Shown here: positions 36,690 to 45,317 of the stretch, piece by piece
Numbering within the stretch: position 1 is the first letter of the stretch
How the letters are laid out: each line of letters opens with the position of its first letter
Origin: AP-15 sp963738185
GTDB lineage: Bacteria; Pseudomonadota; Alphaproteobacteria; ATCC43930; CGMCC-115725
Length of the DNA: 64,000 bases
Reading direction: 5' to 3'
Assembly (NCBI GenBank): GCA_963738185.1
Contig: CAVTVA010000003.1
Span: 2,914,001 to 2,978,000, forward strand
Translations under genes and position numbers: made by a program
Notes under the pieces: generated by a model
Seen by the model: the letters and a program-made list of their open reading frames with translations, nothing else
What the model was told of the DNA's origin: nothing
Databases searched by the model: none

Positions 36690-38267
36690 ATGAAGCACTT
36701 TGCACTTTTCACGCTGGCGCTGGCGCTCGGGCTGCCGGCTGGCGCGGCCTTGGCGGCAACCTCCGCGACGACGTTGCGCGTGATCCCCCAGGCCGACCTT
36801 CGGGTGCTCGATCCGATCTGGACCACGGCGAGCGTCACGCGAAACTATGGGTATATGGTTTACGACACGTTGCTGGCACTCGACAGCCACTTCAAGCCGC
36901 AGCCGCAGATGGTCGATCATTGGACGGTGAGCCCGGACCGGCTCACCTACACTTTCACCCTGCGCGACGGGCTCAAATTTTCCGACGGCCAGCCGGTCAC
37001 CAGCGCCGATTGCATTGCGTCGCTCGAGCGCTGGAGCAAGCGCGACCCACTCGGCCAGACGCTTGCCTCGGTCTTGGCCGAGTACCGGACCATCGACGGC
37101 CAGACCTTTTCGATCGTCCTGAAACAGCCGTTTCCACTGCTGCTCGATGCGCTGGGCAAACCCGACAGCAACGTTCCCTTCATCATGCCCCAGCATGTCG
37201 CCGAGACCAGCGCCCAACAGCAGATCAAGGACACCACCGGCTCCGGCCCGTTCAAATTCGTCAAGAGCGAATGGGAGCCGGGTCACAAGGTCGTCTTTGT
37301 CAAAAACCCCGAATATCTGCCGCGCAAGGAGCCGCCAAGCTGGGCCGCAGGCGGCAAGGTCGCCCGCGTCGATCGCGTCGAATGGCTCTATATTCCCAAT
37401 TCCGGCACCGCGCTGGCGGCGTTCACCGCGGGCGAGGTCGATTGGTGGGAGAACCCGCCGCCCGACTTTTATCCGTTGCTCGCCGCCGATCCGAAGGTGA
37501 AGCTCGTCCAGCAGAGCCCGTTCCGCGTCGGCGGGCTGCTGCGCTTCAATGAGCTGCTGCCGCCATTCGACAACGAAAAGATGCGGCAGGCTTTGCTCTA
37601 CGCCGTCGACCAGTCCGAATATATGTCGGCGGTGGCTGGCGACAAAAAATATTGGAACATCTGCGACAGCTTTTATAGCTGCGAAGGGCCGATGGCGACC
37701 GAGGCCGGGGCAGCTCCGCTCAAAGGACCGCGTGATCTGGACAAGGCGAAGGAGTTGATCAAGGAGGCCGGATATCACGGCGAAAAGGTCGTGCTGCTTG
37801 ATCCGACCGATTTTCCGACCATCCACGCCCTGGCGCAGGTGACCAACGACCTGCTGCGCCGGCTCGGCATCAATGTCGAGCTGCAGGCGATGGATTGGGG
37901 CACCCTGGTGTCTCGCCGCGCCTCCAAGGCGCCGATCGACCAGGGCGGCTGGAACATTTTTCTGACGACATTTCCCGGAATCGCGATCCTCGACCCCGCG
38001 GTCAATGCGCCGCTGCGCGCGAACGGCGCCGCGTCCTGGCCCGGATGGCCGGACGATCCGATCATCGGCAAGCTGCGCCGCGACTGGATCTTTGCACCCG
38101 ACGAGGCCCAGCGCAAAATCATCGCCGCCAATCTGCAGCGCGAGGCCTTTAAGAGCGTGCCCTATATCCCGACCGGCGAATTTTCGGCGCGCGAGGCGTT
38201 CCACACCAATCTCAGCGGGGTCGATATCGGCCCGGCGATGTTCTTGTGGAGCGTCGAAAAAAACTGA
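36690..38267 (+). CDS. ABC transporter substrate-binding protein, peptide/nickel (family 5) type
   Basis: A 525-residue periplasmic binding protein of the SBP_bac_5 family, which delivers oligopeptides, dipeptides, nickel or related solutes to an ABC importer. It has a clean signal peptide (MKHFALFTLALALGLPAGAA, cleavage near residue 23), then DLRVLDPIWTTASVTRNYGY, MVDHWTVSPDRLTYTFTLRD and GTGPF-like TTGSGPFKFVKSEW. No permease or ATPase genes are adjacent, so it works with a transporter encoded elsewhere or is an orphan. The ligand is unknown. Confidence 0.9.
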   Translation: MKHFALFTLALALGLPAGAALAATSATTLRVIPQADLRVLDPIWTTASVTRNYGYMVYDTLLALDSHFKPQPQMVDHWTVSPDRLTYTFTLRDGLKFSDGQPVTSADCIASLERWSKRDPLGQTLASVLAEYRTIDGQTFSIVLKQPFPLLLDALGKPDSNVPFIMPQHVAETSAQQQIKDTTGSGPFKFVKSEWEPGHKVVFVKNPEYLPRKEPPSWAAGGKVARVDRVEWLYIPNSGTALAAFTAGEVDWWENPPPDFYPLLAADPKVKLVQQSPFRVGGLLRFNELLPPFDNEKMRQALLYAVDQSEYMSAVAGDKKYWNICDSFYSCEGPMATEAGAAPLKGPRDLDKAKELIKEAGYHGEKVVLLDPTDFPTIHALAQVTNDLLRRLGINVELQAMDWGTLVSRRASKAPIDQGGWNIFLTTFPGIAILDPAVNAPLRANGAASWPGWPDDPIIGKLRRDWIFAPDEAQRKIIAANLQREAFKSVPYIPTGEFSAREAFHTNLSGVDIGPAMFLWSVEKN

Positions 38268-38331
38268 GCAATCGTCCGCGGTCGGGCGCCCCCTCGGCGC
38301 ATCGCGCGCCGATCGGCTCGCCGCCGAAGAG

Positions 38332-39066
38332 CTAAGCGGCGCTGCGCATCTCCGCGATGATCCGGGCGGCGGCGCGCGCCGGGTCGTCGCTTTTGACGAT
38401 CGGGCGGCCGACGACCAGATAATCGGCCCCGGCGGCGATCGCTTGCGCCGGAGTTCCCGAGCGCTTGTGGTCGTCGCGCGACGAGCCGGCCGGCCTGACG
38501 CCGGGGGTGACGACCAGCAAGCCTTCGGTTCCGGCCGCCCGGCGGATCTCGCGCGGATTGTCCTGCGGCGCGGCGATGATCCCATCGCAGCCACAATTTG
38601 CGGCCATCCTGGCGCGATCGACGATCAGCTCGGCCAGGCTACCGTGATGGCCGAGCTCGCGCAGCCCGCTCGCGTCGAGGCTGGTCAGCACCGGCACCAC
38701 CAGAACTCGCAGATTGCTCCCGCTTTTGCCTTCGGCGGCAGCCTTGATGATGTCTCCATCGCCGTGCACGGTAACAAAGCTGACGCCGCGCTCGGCCGCC
38801 CGCGCGACGCCCTGTTTGACCGTTTCACCGATGTCGAACATCTTGGTGTCGAGAAAAATCTTCTTGTCCTGAGCGAGCAGGTCGTCGACCAGCCGTTCGA
38901 AGCCGGCGGCGAATTGCAGCCAAAGCCCGAGCTTGAAAAACGACGCGACGCCGTCGAGCTTGGCGATCAGCGAACGCGCCTCGGCGATGCTCGGCACGTC
39001 GAGTGCCACGATCAGGCGATCCTCGATCCGTTCGGGAACGGCGCGGGGAGTGGCGACGGGGCTCAT
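38332..39066 (-). CDS. pyrF: Orotidine 5'-phosphate decarboxylase
   Basis: A 244-residue TIM-barrel enzyme making UMP from OMP, the last step of pyrimidine synthesis. Motifs are RLIVALDVPSIAEARSL, FFKLGLWLQF, the catalytic Lys/Asp array IFLDTKMFDIGETV, FVTVHGDGD and VVTPGVRPAGSSRDDHKR, ending GADYLVVGRPIVKSDDP. Start taken at ATG 39066; GTG 39096 in the same frame is possible. It is probably co-oriented with the methyltransferase upstream (55 bases apart). Confidence 0.95.
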   Translation of the reverse strand: MSPVATPRAVPERIEDRLIVALDVPSIAEARSLIAKLDGVASFFKLGLWLQFAAGFERLVDDLLAQDKKIFLDTKMFDIGETVKQGVARAAERGVSFVTVHGDGDIIKAAAEGKSGSNLRVLVVPVLTSLDASGLRELGHHGSLAELIVDRARMAANCGCDGIIAAPQDNPREIRRAAGTEGLLVVTPGVRPAGSSRDDHKRSGTPAQAIAAGADYLVVGRPIVKSDDPARAAARIIAEMRSAA

Positions 39067-39120
39067 CTGTTCACTCGGCTCGGGGCGGCCGGCCACGACA
39101 GCTGCTGTGTTCGCGGCCGG

Positions 39121-39930
39121 CTAACGGCGCAGCGGGCTATGGCGACCTGGGAAATCGCCGCGGGTCGCGGCGAGGATCGCGACCGGGTAGGCGTATTCGA
39201 GACGGTCGCCGTCGCGAATTACCGGGATGCCGAGCCGGTCGTCCTCGGCCGAGGCCGCAAACATCTCGACGATCTTGGCCTCGTCGCCCGGGTTTGGGAA
39301 CGAGCGGGCGAGCAGGTTCTTAACCTCGTCGCGCAACTCCGAGTGGCGGATGTCGGGCTCGCCGAGACCCGCGGCCCGGAACAGATCTTGCAACTCGCTG
39401 AGCGGCAGGGCGCGGACATGCGACGGGTCGCGCAATTTTTCGAGCCGGTTGAACGCGGCGGCCTTGACCGGATCGGCCGAGGCGCAGCTGTCGATGACCA
39501 AGACCCGGCCGCCCGGCGCGCACACCCGCGCCATCTCGGCCATGACCGCGGCGGGATCGGGGAAATGATGCACGGCAAAGCGGGTCGCGACGATGTCGAA
39601 CGACGCATCGGCAAAGGGCAGCGAAGTGACATCGCCTTCGCGCCAGCTGACGTTCGCGACCCCCTTCTCTGCCGCCAATTGGCGCGCGCGGTCGAGCATT
39701 GCCGGGGTCATGTCGATACCGGTCGCATGCTTGACGTGCGCGGCGAAGGCGCAGACCACGATGCCGCCGCCGCAGGCGACGTCAAGCACAGTGTCGCCCG
39801 GCCTGGGCGCCGCGGCATCGACGATGATCTTCAGCGCGTCGGCATCGGCGATCGGCCGCGCGGTGCTGAACGGTGTCGCCTGGCGGGTGAACTGATCGCG
39901 GATCAGGCTGCTGTGCGCTTCGTCTGGCAT
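39121..39930 (-). CDS. Class I SAM-dependent methyltransferase (UbiE/Methyltransf_11 type)
   Basis: A 269-residue methyltransferase. Motif I is DTVLDVACGGGIVVCAFA (about residues 47-64); TGIDMTPAMLDRARQLA, FDIVATRFAVHHFPDP and ARVCAPGGRVLVIDSC follow. The HHFPDP and PGGRVL pattern fits small-molecule or quinone methyltransferases of the UbiE type, but the acceptor is unknown. It is upstream of pyrF on the same strand and divergent from the membrane protein gene at 40067. Confidence 0.88.
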   Translation of the reverse strand: MPDEAHSSLIRDQFTRQATPFSTARPIADADALKIIVDAAAPRPGDTVLDVACGGGIVVCAFAAHVKHATGIDMTPAMLDRARQLAAEKGVANVSWREGDVTSLPFADASFDIVATRFAVHHFPDPAAVMAEMARVCAPGGRVLVIDSCASADPVKAAAFNRLEKLRDPSHVRALPLSELQDLFRAAGLGEPDIRHSELRDEVKNLLARSFPNPGDEAKIVEMFAASAEDDRLGIPVIRDGDRLEYAYPVAILAATRGDFPGRHSPLRR

Positions 39931-40066
39931 CGCCTGCGAGGCCTCTCTTCGGTTGCGCGATCCGCCCGCGGGCGGCATGCTGCTCAAGTGCACCTTAGCC
40001 TGAATTGCCGCGGCACGGCAGCACTCCATCTTTTCGCCAGATGACGAAGCATCGGCGGCGATAACA

Positions 40067-40825
40067 ATGATCGCTATCGGGCACGCGGGCCCTGCATTGC
40101 TGGCGTCGTTTTTGGCCTCTTCGGTCGAATGCGTCGAGGCGCTTACAGTTGTGCTTGCGGTCGCCGCGGTGCGCGGCTGGCGCCCGGCGCTGATCGGCGC
40201 GGGGCTGGCGGGGATACTGCTGGCAGTGCTGGTCGCCATCTTGGGGGCTGGGCTCGGCCTCGTCCCGCTCGCCTCGCTGCAGACCGCGATCGGCATCCTG
40301 TTGCTGCTGTTCGGCATGCGCTGGCTGCGCAAAGCAATCCTGCGCGCCGGCGGGGTCATCGCGCGGCGCGACGAAGCAGCCAATTACGCATGCGAAACCG
40401 TGACCTTGCGGAGCGCGCTCGGGAACGCCGGTGGATGGGATGCGATCGGCATCGCGACCAGCTTCAACGCGGTGACCTTGGAGGGGATCGAGGTCGTATT
40501 TATTGTCATCGCGGTCGGCGCGGCCGGCGGCGCCCTGGTGCCGGCGGCAGTGGGCGCGCTCGCCGCCGCGGCGGTGGTGGCCGCGGTTGGCGTCGTGCTG
40601 CACCGCCCGCTGGCGCGGGTGCCGGAAAACGCGCTCAAATTTGCGGTCGGCGTCATGCTGGCGAGCTTTGGCACGTTCTGGATCGGCGAGGGCTACGGCC
40701 TGCCCTGGCCGGGCGGCGATCTCTCGATGCTCTGGCTGATCGCCGGCTATCTGGCCGTTTCCCTGCTTTGCGTTACAGCGGTGCGCCGCATCCGCGGCCG
40801 GCTAGCACCCGCCGCGGCCGGTTAA
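40067..40825 (+). CDS. COG4280-type multi-pass membrane protein
   Basis: A 252-residue hydrophobic protein with about seven transmembrane helices. Two internal repeats carry acidic motifs, SSVECVEALTVVLAVAAV (about residues 17-34) and NAVTLEGIEVVFIVIAV (about 131-147). Pairs of E-x-x-E helices related by pseudo-symmetry are known from cation exchangers of the LysE/UPF0016 style, so an ion or metal transport role is plausible but not shown. The family resembles the predicted membrane protein COG4280. A 69-residue membrane protein gene begins 11 bases later. Confidence 0.75.
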   Translation: MIAIGHAGPALLASFLASSVECVEALTVVLAVAAVRGWRPALIGAGLAGILLAVLVAILGAGLGLVPLASLQTAIGILLLLFGMRWLRKAILRAGGVIARRDEAANYACETVTLRSALGNAGGWDAIGIATSFNAVTLEGIEVVFIVIAVGAAGGALVPAAVGALAAAAVVAAVGVVLHRPLARVPENALKFAVGVMLASFGTFWIGEGYGLPWPGGDLSMLWLIAGYLAVSLLCVTAVRRIRGRLAPAAAG

Positions 40826-40836
40826 GGAGCGTTGCG

Positions 40837-41046
40837 ATGGCGCGGATCAAGGCGATCGGGCGCGAAATCCTCGGCCTATTCGTCGAAGATGCCTGGTTCA
40901 CGGCGGCGCTGGCGATCTGGGTGGCGCTTGCCGCGGCGGCGCGGCCATGGTGGCGGGGTATGCCGTGGGTCGGCGCGGTCGCGCTGTTCGCCGGCTTTGC
41001 CCTGATCCTGTGCGACAGCGTGCTGCGCGCCGCCCGTCGCGGCTGA
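40837..41046 (+). CDS. Small two-helix membrane protein
   Basis: A 69-residue protein, MARIKAIGREILGLFVEDAW at the start, then helices around FTAALAIWVALAAAARP and GAVALFAGFALILCDSVL, with a positive C-terminus. AAGGAG precedes ATG 40837 by eight bases, and the gene follows the COG4280-type gene by 11 bases, so the two are very likely translated from one message. It may be an accessory subunit of that membrane protein. Confidence 0.7.
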   Translation: MARIKAIGREILGLFVEDAWFTAALAIWVALAAAARPWWRGMPWVGAVALFAGFALILCDSVLRAARRG

Positions 41047-41205
41047 TGCTGCAGAGTGCCGGGGCCGCAGCGGGGCGGCGTCTCGCGGCCGCCGCTCACG
41101 GCAATGTGATCCGCAAGTCAGCCATGCCAAAGCGAAGCTACATCGGTCAGCAGCCTTTGCCTATTTATCGCATTGCAGCACGGGCGGAACATACGGTGAA
41201 GAGCA

Positions 41206-41505
41206 ATGCCTGAAGAGTTTGGAAGCGTAGGCCGGCTGCGCGCCCCTGAGCAGTCTTTTGCCAGCTGGCGCATCGTCGCGGCGGCGTGGGCCGTCGTGAT
41301 CGTCGCGCTAATGCTGTTAGCCGGCGTCCAAGCCTTGGCCTCGCGCCCGGTGGTGTCGGTGCCCTACGATTATTCGGGCGTCGTCATTCCGCGCCACGAC
41401 CTGAGCTGCGCTGCCCCCAATGCCGGCACGGCGCCGAGTTCGTCGTGCCAAGGCGATATTGATAGCGAGATCGAGCGGGCCGAGGCCTCGTATTACGGCT
41501 GGTGA
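41206..41505 (+). CDS. Hypothetical single-pass membrane protein
   Basis: A 99-residue protein with one membrane helix (about residues 23-45, RIVAAAWAVVIVALMLLAGV) and a periplasmic tail with two cysteines (DLSCAAPNAG, SSSCQGD) that could form a disulfide. It ends IERAEASYYGW. No family is recognised. Its 3' end overlaps the lipoprotein gene on the other strand by 13 bases. Confidence 0.6.
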   Translation: MPEEFGSVGRLRAPEQSFASWRIVAAAWAVVIVALMLLAGVQALASRPVVSVPYDYSGVVIPRHDLSCAAPNAGTAPSSSCQGDIDSEIERAEASYYGW

Positions 41506-42116
41506 GCCGCCGCTACCGGCGGGCCGGTTGAGACGGCGGGGGCGGGGGTCGGCTGCTGCTGTGCCGCCACCGCGGCAAGCTGATCCGAAATCTGCGCGGC
41601 AGACACCCGGATCGGTTTTTGGTCGCCGGCTGGGTCAGTAAAGGTGACCGTGGCCCCGTGCCGGCTAGCCTGCAATTCGCGTTCGGGGATGTCGGCAGCG
41701 AATTCCTCGGCATAGGAGCAGCCGTCGCCGTCGCAAACAATCTCCATATGGCTGATCGGGATAAAGCGAAGCACCCGCCCGTCCGCGTCATGCGCGGCAT
41801 TCCAATTGCGCTCCTTACCGTCATAACTGTCGGCGACGTAGAGCTGATCGACCGTCCGGCCGGTCTTGCGATCGACAATACTGCGCAGGCAATAAAAATT
41901 GGTCCCCGGGATGCCGAGAAAAAGCGGCGCGTGCTGCGCCTTCGCCCCGATCAGCTCGACAAACCGCCCGGACTGGTGCTCGCGCACCGCAACGTCTTGC
42001 GCGGGGCCGGTTAACGAGCCTGAACCCCCACCGGGCGGGGCGAACGGCGCGCAACCGGCCAGCGCCGCGCCGACCAGGATCACGAGCAAGGTTGACCGGC
42101 AGCCGGCGGCGCTCAT
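41493..42116 (-). CDS. Putative lipoprotein of unknown function
   Basis: A 207-residue protein with a lipoprotein signal: MSAAGCRSTLLVILVGAALAG, then the lipobox cysteine (Cys22) of LAGC. The mature part has FYCLRSIVDRKTGRTVDQLY, NWNAAHDADGRVLRFIPIS, and a CDGDGCSYAEEFAADIPE segment with two cysteines, then a Pro/Ala-rich tail. It overlaps the stop of the CoA-transferase gene by four bases (ATGA), so it is translated from the same message. No family is recognised. Confidence 0.75.
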   Translation of the reverse strand: MSAAGCRSTLLVILVGAALAGCAPFAPPGGGSGSLTGPAQDVAVREHQSGRFVELIGAKAQHAPLFLGIPGTNFYCLRSIVDRKTGRTVDQLYVADSYDGKERNWNAAHDADGRVLRFIPISHMEIVCDGDGCSYAEEFAADIPERELQASRHGATVTFTDPAGDQKPIRVSAAQISDQLAAVAAQQQPTPAPAVSTGPPVAAAHQP

Positions 42117-43267
42117 CTGTTTCGATCGATAATCGCCGCATTGTCCTCGCCGAGGCTTGGGGCCGATTTGACAAAGGGCGGCCGGACGCCATCGAAGGAC
42201 AGCGGCAGCCCGACCAAGGACAATTGCTGGTCCGCAGAGCACGCCCGCAGGTGCTGGATGATGCCGAGCGCTTGCGTCTGCGCGTCCGCCACCACTTGGT
42301 CCACACGCTGCAGCGGGCCGTTCGGGATGCCGGCGGCATCGAGGCGCGCGGCCCAGGAGGCGATCGGCTTGGCCGCAAAAATCGGCTCGAGGATCGGCAC
42401 CAGGATTTGACGATTGACCACCCGGTCCTTGTTGGTGCGAAAGCGGGGGTCCTCCGCCAACTCGGGCCGGGCGATCGCATCGCACAGGCGGCGGAACAGA
42501 TTGTCGTTGCCGGCCGCCACCATGATCGCCCCGTCGGCGGCGGCAAACGCCTGATAGGGCACTATCATGTCGACCCCAGAACCCTGCCGCGCCGGGATCT
42601 CGCGATTGACCAGATGGGCGGCGATCGGGATCGTCATCCAGGCGAGCGCCGTCTCGTAGAGCGAGGTGTCGACCACCCCGCCGCGGCCGGTGCGCCGCCG
42701 CTCGTCCAGCGCCGCCAGGATGCCGATCGCCGACCACATCCCGGTGGCGAGATCGACGATTGACACCGCGACCCGCACCGGCGGGCGGCCATCCTCGCCC
42801 ATCAGGCTCATCAGCCCGCCATAAGCCTGCATCAGTGGGTCGTAGCCGGGCCGGTCGCGCAACGGCCCTACCGCGCCAAACGCGCCGAGATTGCAATAAA
42901 CGAGGCCCGGTTTCTGAGCGAGGAGTGAGGCGGCGGACAGGCCGGCGCGGTCGAGCGCGCCGAATTTGAGGTTGTGGATCAAGACGTCGGCGCGGTCGAG
43001 GATCAGCGCCTTCAGCTGCTCGACCTCGGCTGGGGCGGTGAGGTCGATCGCAATCCCGCGCTTGCCCCGGTTGACCGCGTGGAAGCAGGTCGCCGCACCC
43101 TCGGCAAAGGGTGGCCCCCAGCCGCGCGCGGCGTCGCCCGAGCGCGGGTTCTCGACCTTGATCACCTCGGCGCCGAGCTCGGCAAGGATCATCCCGGCAT
43201 AGGGTGCCGCGATGCTCTGGCCGATTTCAATCACGACGAGGCCGGAAAGCGGGCTGCTGCTCGACAT
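42113..43267 (-). CDS. CaiB/BaiF family (class III) CoA-transferase
   Basis: A 384-residue CoA-transferase: LSGLVVIEIGQSIAAPYAGM, LGAEVIKVENPRSGDAARGW, HAVNRGKRGIAIDLTAPAEV, the catalytic aspartate in RPGYDPLMQAYGG (Asp143) and GRGGVVDTSLYETALAWM. Substrates are unknown, but related proteins activate dicarboxylates or aromatic acids for breakdown. It is divergent from a flavin monooxygenase gene and coupled to a lipoprotein gene. Confidence 0.9.
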   Translation of the reverse strand: MSSSSPLSGLVVIEIGQSIAAPYAGMILAELGAEVIKVENPRSGDAARGWGPPFAEGAATCFHAVNRGKRGIAIDLTAPAEVEQLKALILDRADVLIHNLKFGALDRAGLSAASLLAQKPGLVYCNLGAFGAVGPLRDRPGYDPLMQAYGGLMSLMGEDGRPPVRVAVSIVDLATGMWSAIGILAALDERRRTGRGGVVDTSLYETALAWMTIPIAAHLVNREIPARQGSGVDMIVPYQAFAAADGAIMVAAGNDNLFRRLCDAIARPELAEDPRFRTNKDRVVNRQILVPILEPIFAAKPIASWAARLDAAGIPNGPLQRVDQVVADAQTQALGIIQHLRACSADQQLSLVGLPLSFDGVRPPFVKSAPSLGEDNAAIIDRNR

Positions 43268-43444
43268 CGAAACTCCGTTCAGGACGAAAATCACCGGGCG
43301 GTCGGCGAAATGCTTATTACCACAGATCTTCGACAGGCGCCGGGCTGGCGCGGTGTGCCTCGCCCGCGCGGCTTGCCGACGGCACCCCACCGTGCTATGC
43401 GACAGACTTGGCGATAATCAATAAGCCATTGCGAGGAAACGCCA

Positions 43445-44473
43445 ATGCGCTTCGGCTTTTTCGACCAGCTCCCGTGCGCGAGCGGCTTTTCCGAGGCGCA
43501 GCGCTATCGCGACATCCTCGCCCAGATCGAGCTTGGCGACGAGATCGGGTTTGATGCGGTGTGGCTCGGCGAGCTGCATTTCAGCCGCGCCTTTTCCATT
43601 CTCGCCGACCCGCTGATGGTGTTGGCCGCGGCGGCGCAGCGCACGCGGCGGATTCGCCTCGGCACTGCGGTAACCCTGTTGCCGCTGCACAACCCGGTCA
43701 GGATCGCCGAGGCTGCGGCAACCGCCGATATCCTCAGCAACGGCCGGATCGAGCTCGGCTGCGGGCGCGGCACCGCACCTTTGCACTACGCCGGCTATAA
43801 CATCCCGCAGGATGAGAGCCGCGAGCGCTTTGACGAGGCGCTCGACTTCATCATCGGCGCCTGGACCAACGAACGGTTTTCCTATCAGGGCAAATATTTT
43901 TGGGCCGAGGAGCTGAGCGTGGTCCCGCAGCCGGTGCAGCGGCCGCATCCGCCGGTGCGGATCGCCGCCAACAGCCCCGACACCTTTCCATTCGCGGCGC
44001 GGCGCCGCTTGCCGATCTTCGCCACCCCGCTGATCAACCCACCGGACAAGCTGAAGGAGGGCCTCGCGGTCTACCGCAGCACACTGCCGGGCGGCGACAC
44101 CGCGCTGGCCTTTCCAGTGCATGTGACCACCAGCCGGGCGCAGGCGCGCCAGGACAGCGAGGCCGGGCTGATGCGCTTTCTGCGCGAGGCCGCGGAACGG
44201 CTGGCACCCTTGGGCCAGAGCGACATCAAGAGCTTCGAAGCCTTCCGCCAAGTGCTGGCGCGGATCGAGCGGGTAACCTTCGACGACATGGACCGCGAGA
44301 TGGGCGTGTTCGGCGACCCCGATTATTGCATCGACCGGGTGCAGGCCCTGAAGCGCGATTACGGCATGGACGAGTTCATCTGCTACTTCAACCAGGGCGG
44401 GATCATGGACCACGCGATGGTGCGCCAATCGATGACCCGGTTCGCCGAGGAGGTCATGCCGCACTGCCGCTGA
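43445..44473 (+). CDS. Luciferase-like (LLM class) flavin-dependent monooxygenase
   Basis: A 342-residue TIM-barrel enzyme of the bacterial luciferase family, which uses reduced FMN or F420 and oxygen. It starts MRFGFFDQLPCASGFSEAQR and has FDAVWLGELHFS, IRLGTAVTLLPLHNPVRIAE, NGRIELGCGRG and HPPVRIAANSPDTF. The Asn/His pattern of the first barrel half fits alkanal or xenobiotic monooxygenases; the substrate is unknown. It is one of three flavin monooxygenases within 5 kb, together with two CoA-transferases. Confidence 0.88.
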   Translation: MRFGFFDQLPCASGFSEAQRYRDILAQIELGDEIGFDAVWLGELHFSRAFSILADPLMVLAAAAQRTRRIRLGTAVTLLPLHNPVRIAEAAATADILSNGRIELGCGRGTAPLHYAGYNIPQDESRERFDEALDFIIGAWTNERFSYQGKYFWAEELSVVPQPVQRPHPPVRIAANSPDTFPFAARRRLPIFATPLINPPDKLKEGLAVYRSTLPGGDTALAFPVHVTTSRAQARQDSEAGLMRFLREAAERLAPLGQSDIKSFEAFRQVLARIERVTFDDMDREMGVFGDPDYCIDRVQALKRDYGMDEFICYFNQGGIMDHAMVRQSMTRFAEEVMPHCR

Positions 44474-44521
44474 CCGAGAGCCGTGGCGCCTTGTTGCGCG
44501 CAGCGCGGGCACAAATGTTGA

Positions 44522-44814
44522 TCAGGAGGAGCCGGGCATTCCGGATGGGTCACGTGCCGCATGACAGATCGCGTGGATGATGATCTCGGTCTGCGTCGCC
44601 TCATAGAAAACCAGGTAGGGGTAGGGCATCGTCATGATCCGGCGGATGGCAGGATCGTTCGTGCGCCGGCCTATGTGGGGATGCAGCAACAGAAGATCGG
44701 TAACAGCCTTGATGCGAGCCTGAACCCGCCGTGCGCTCTGAGGCGAATGGGCGGCAATGTAGTCGAGGGTCGCGCTAAGGTCGCAAGCGCCGGGCGGGTA
44801 TAGCGAAGCCTCAC
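44522..44814 (-). pseudogene. ParE/RelE-type toxin, one base missing
   Basis: A GTG at 44814 overlaps the antitoxin stop by four bases and opens VRLRYTRPALA; the rest of the toxin, DLSATLDYIAAHSPQSARRV, then LLLHPHIGRRTNDPAIRRIM and PYPYLVFYEATQTEIIIHAI, is one frame away. Restoring one base near 44776 gives a normal 97-residue ParE/RelE-superfamily toxin that would poison DNA gyrase or cleave mRNA. As written the toxin is dead; this may be real inactivation or a sequencing gap. Confidence 0.8.
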
Positions 44815-45041
44815 AGACGGTGTTTTGCCCACACCGCCCGCACCTGCTCATCGCTCGCAAATTCGCCATGGGCCGCGGCGGCTTTGGAGGCGGCGACAGC
44901 AGCTTGCTGATCGGGCGTGAGCGGCACCGGCGGTTCATCATCCGCGCCGGCCAGACGGAGAACAACATGGGCGATGTCGTCTTGCACGTCCGGGGAAAGA
45001 TTGCGCACAGCGTCGAGCGCCAGATCGAGAAGTTTTGTCAT
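44811..45041 (-). CDS. Antitoxin of a ParDE-like pair
   Basis: A 76-residue protein, MTKLLDLALDAVRNLSPDV, then VVLRLAGADDEPPVPLT and DEQVRAVWAKHRL at the end. A short DNA-contact/dimer part followed by a partly disordered C-terminal helix is the pattern of ParD-type antitoxins that precede ParE. It is upstream of and overlaps the toxin gene. ATG 45041 has no strong Shine-Dalgarno sequence. Confidence 0.75.
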   Translation of the reverse strand: MTKLLDLALDAVRNLSPDVQDDIAHVVLRLAGADDEPPVPLTPDQQAAVAASKAAAAHGEFASDEQVRAVWAKHRL

Positions 45042-45317
45042 TGATGATAGCGCGATGTTTATGCCTCGTTGGCTCCAAAGCTAATGCCTGTGCTCCCCAG
45101 CGTAAAGCATTGAGCCCTGTGACGGTGGTCAGGAAGCGGGCCATGCGGTAGCCAGGGGACATCATCGCTGATGCGAAGCCCAAGGTCGATTCGGGATTAG
45201 AGAACGCCTATACCCGTCTTGGCGCGGCAATCGAAGTGAATCTCGAAAATCCGAGCCGGAACCCCCGCCGCCGGCGAATGCTCGCAAAGGCGCTTGCTGA
45301 TGGGGAAAGGGACGCGG

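Noticed and set aside
36489..38594. 701-codon frame on the minus strand
   Set aside because: It is antisense to the family 5 binding protein gene with a good signal peptide; the translation is low-complexity Arg/Gly/Ala.
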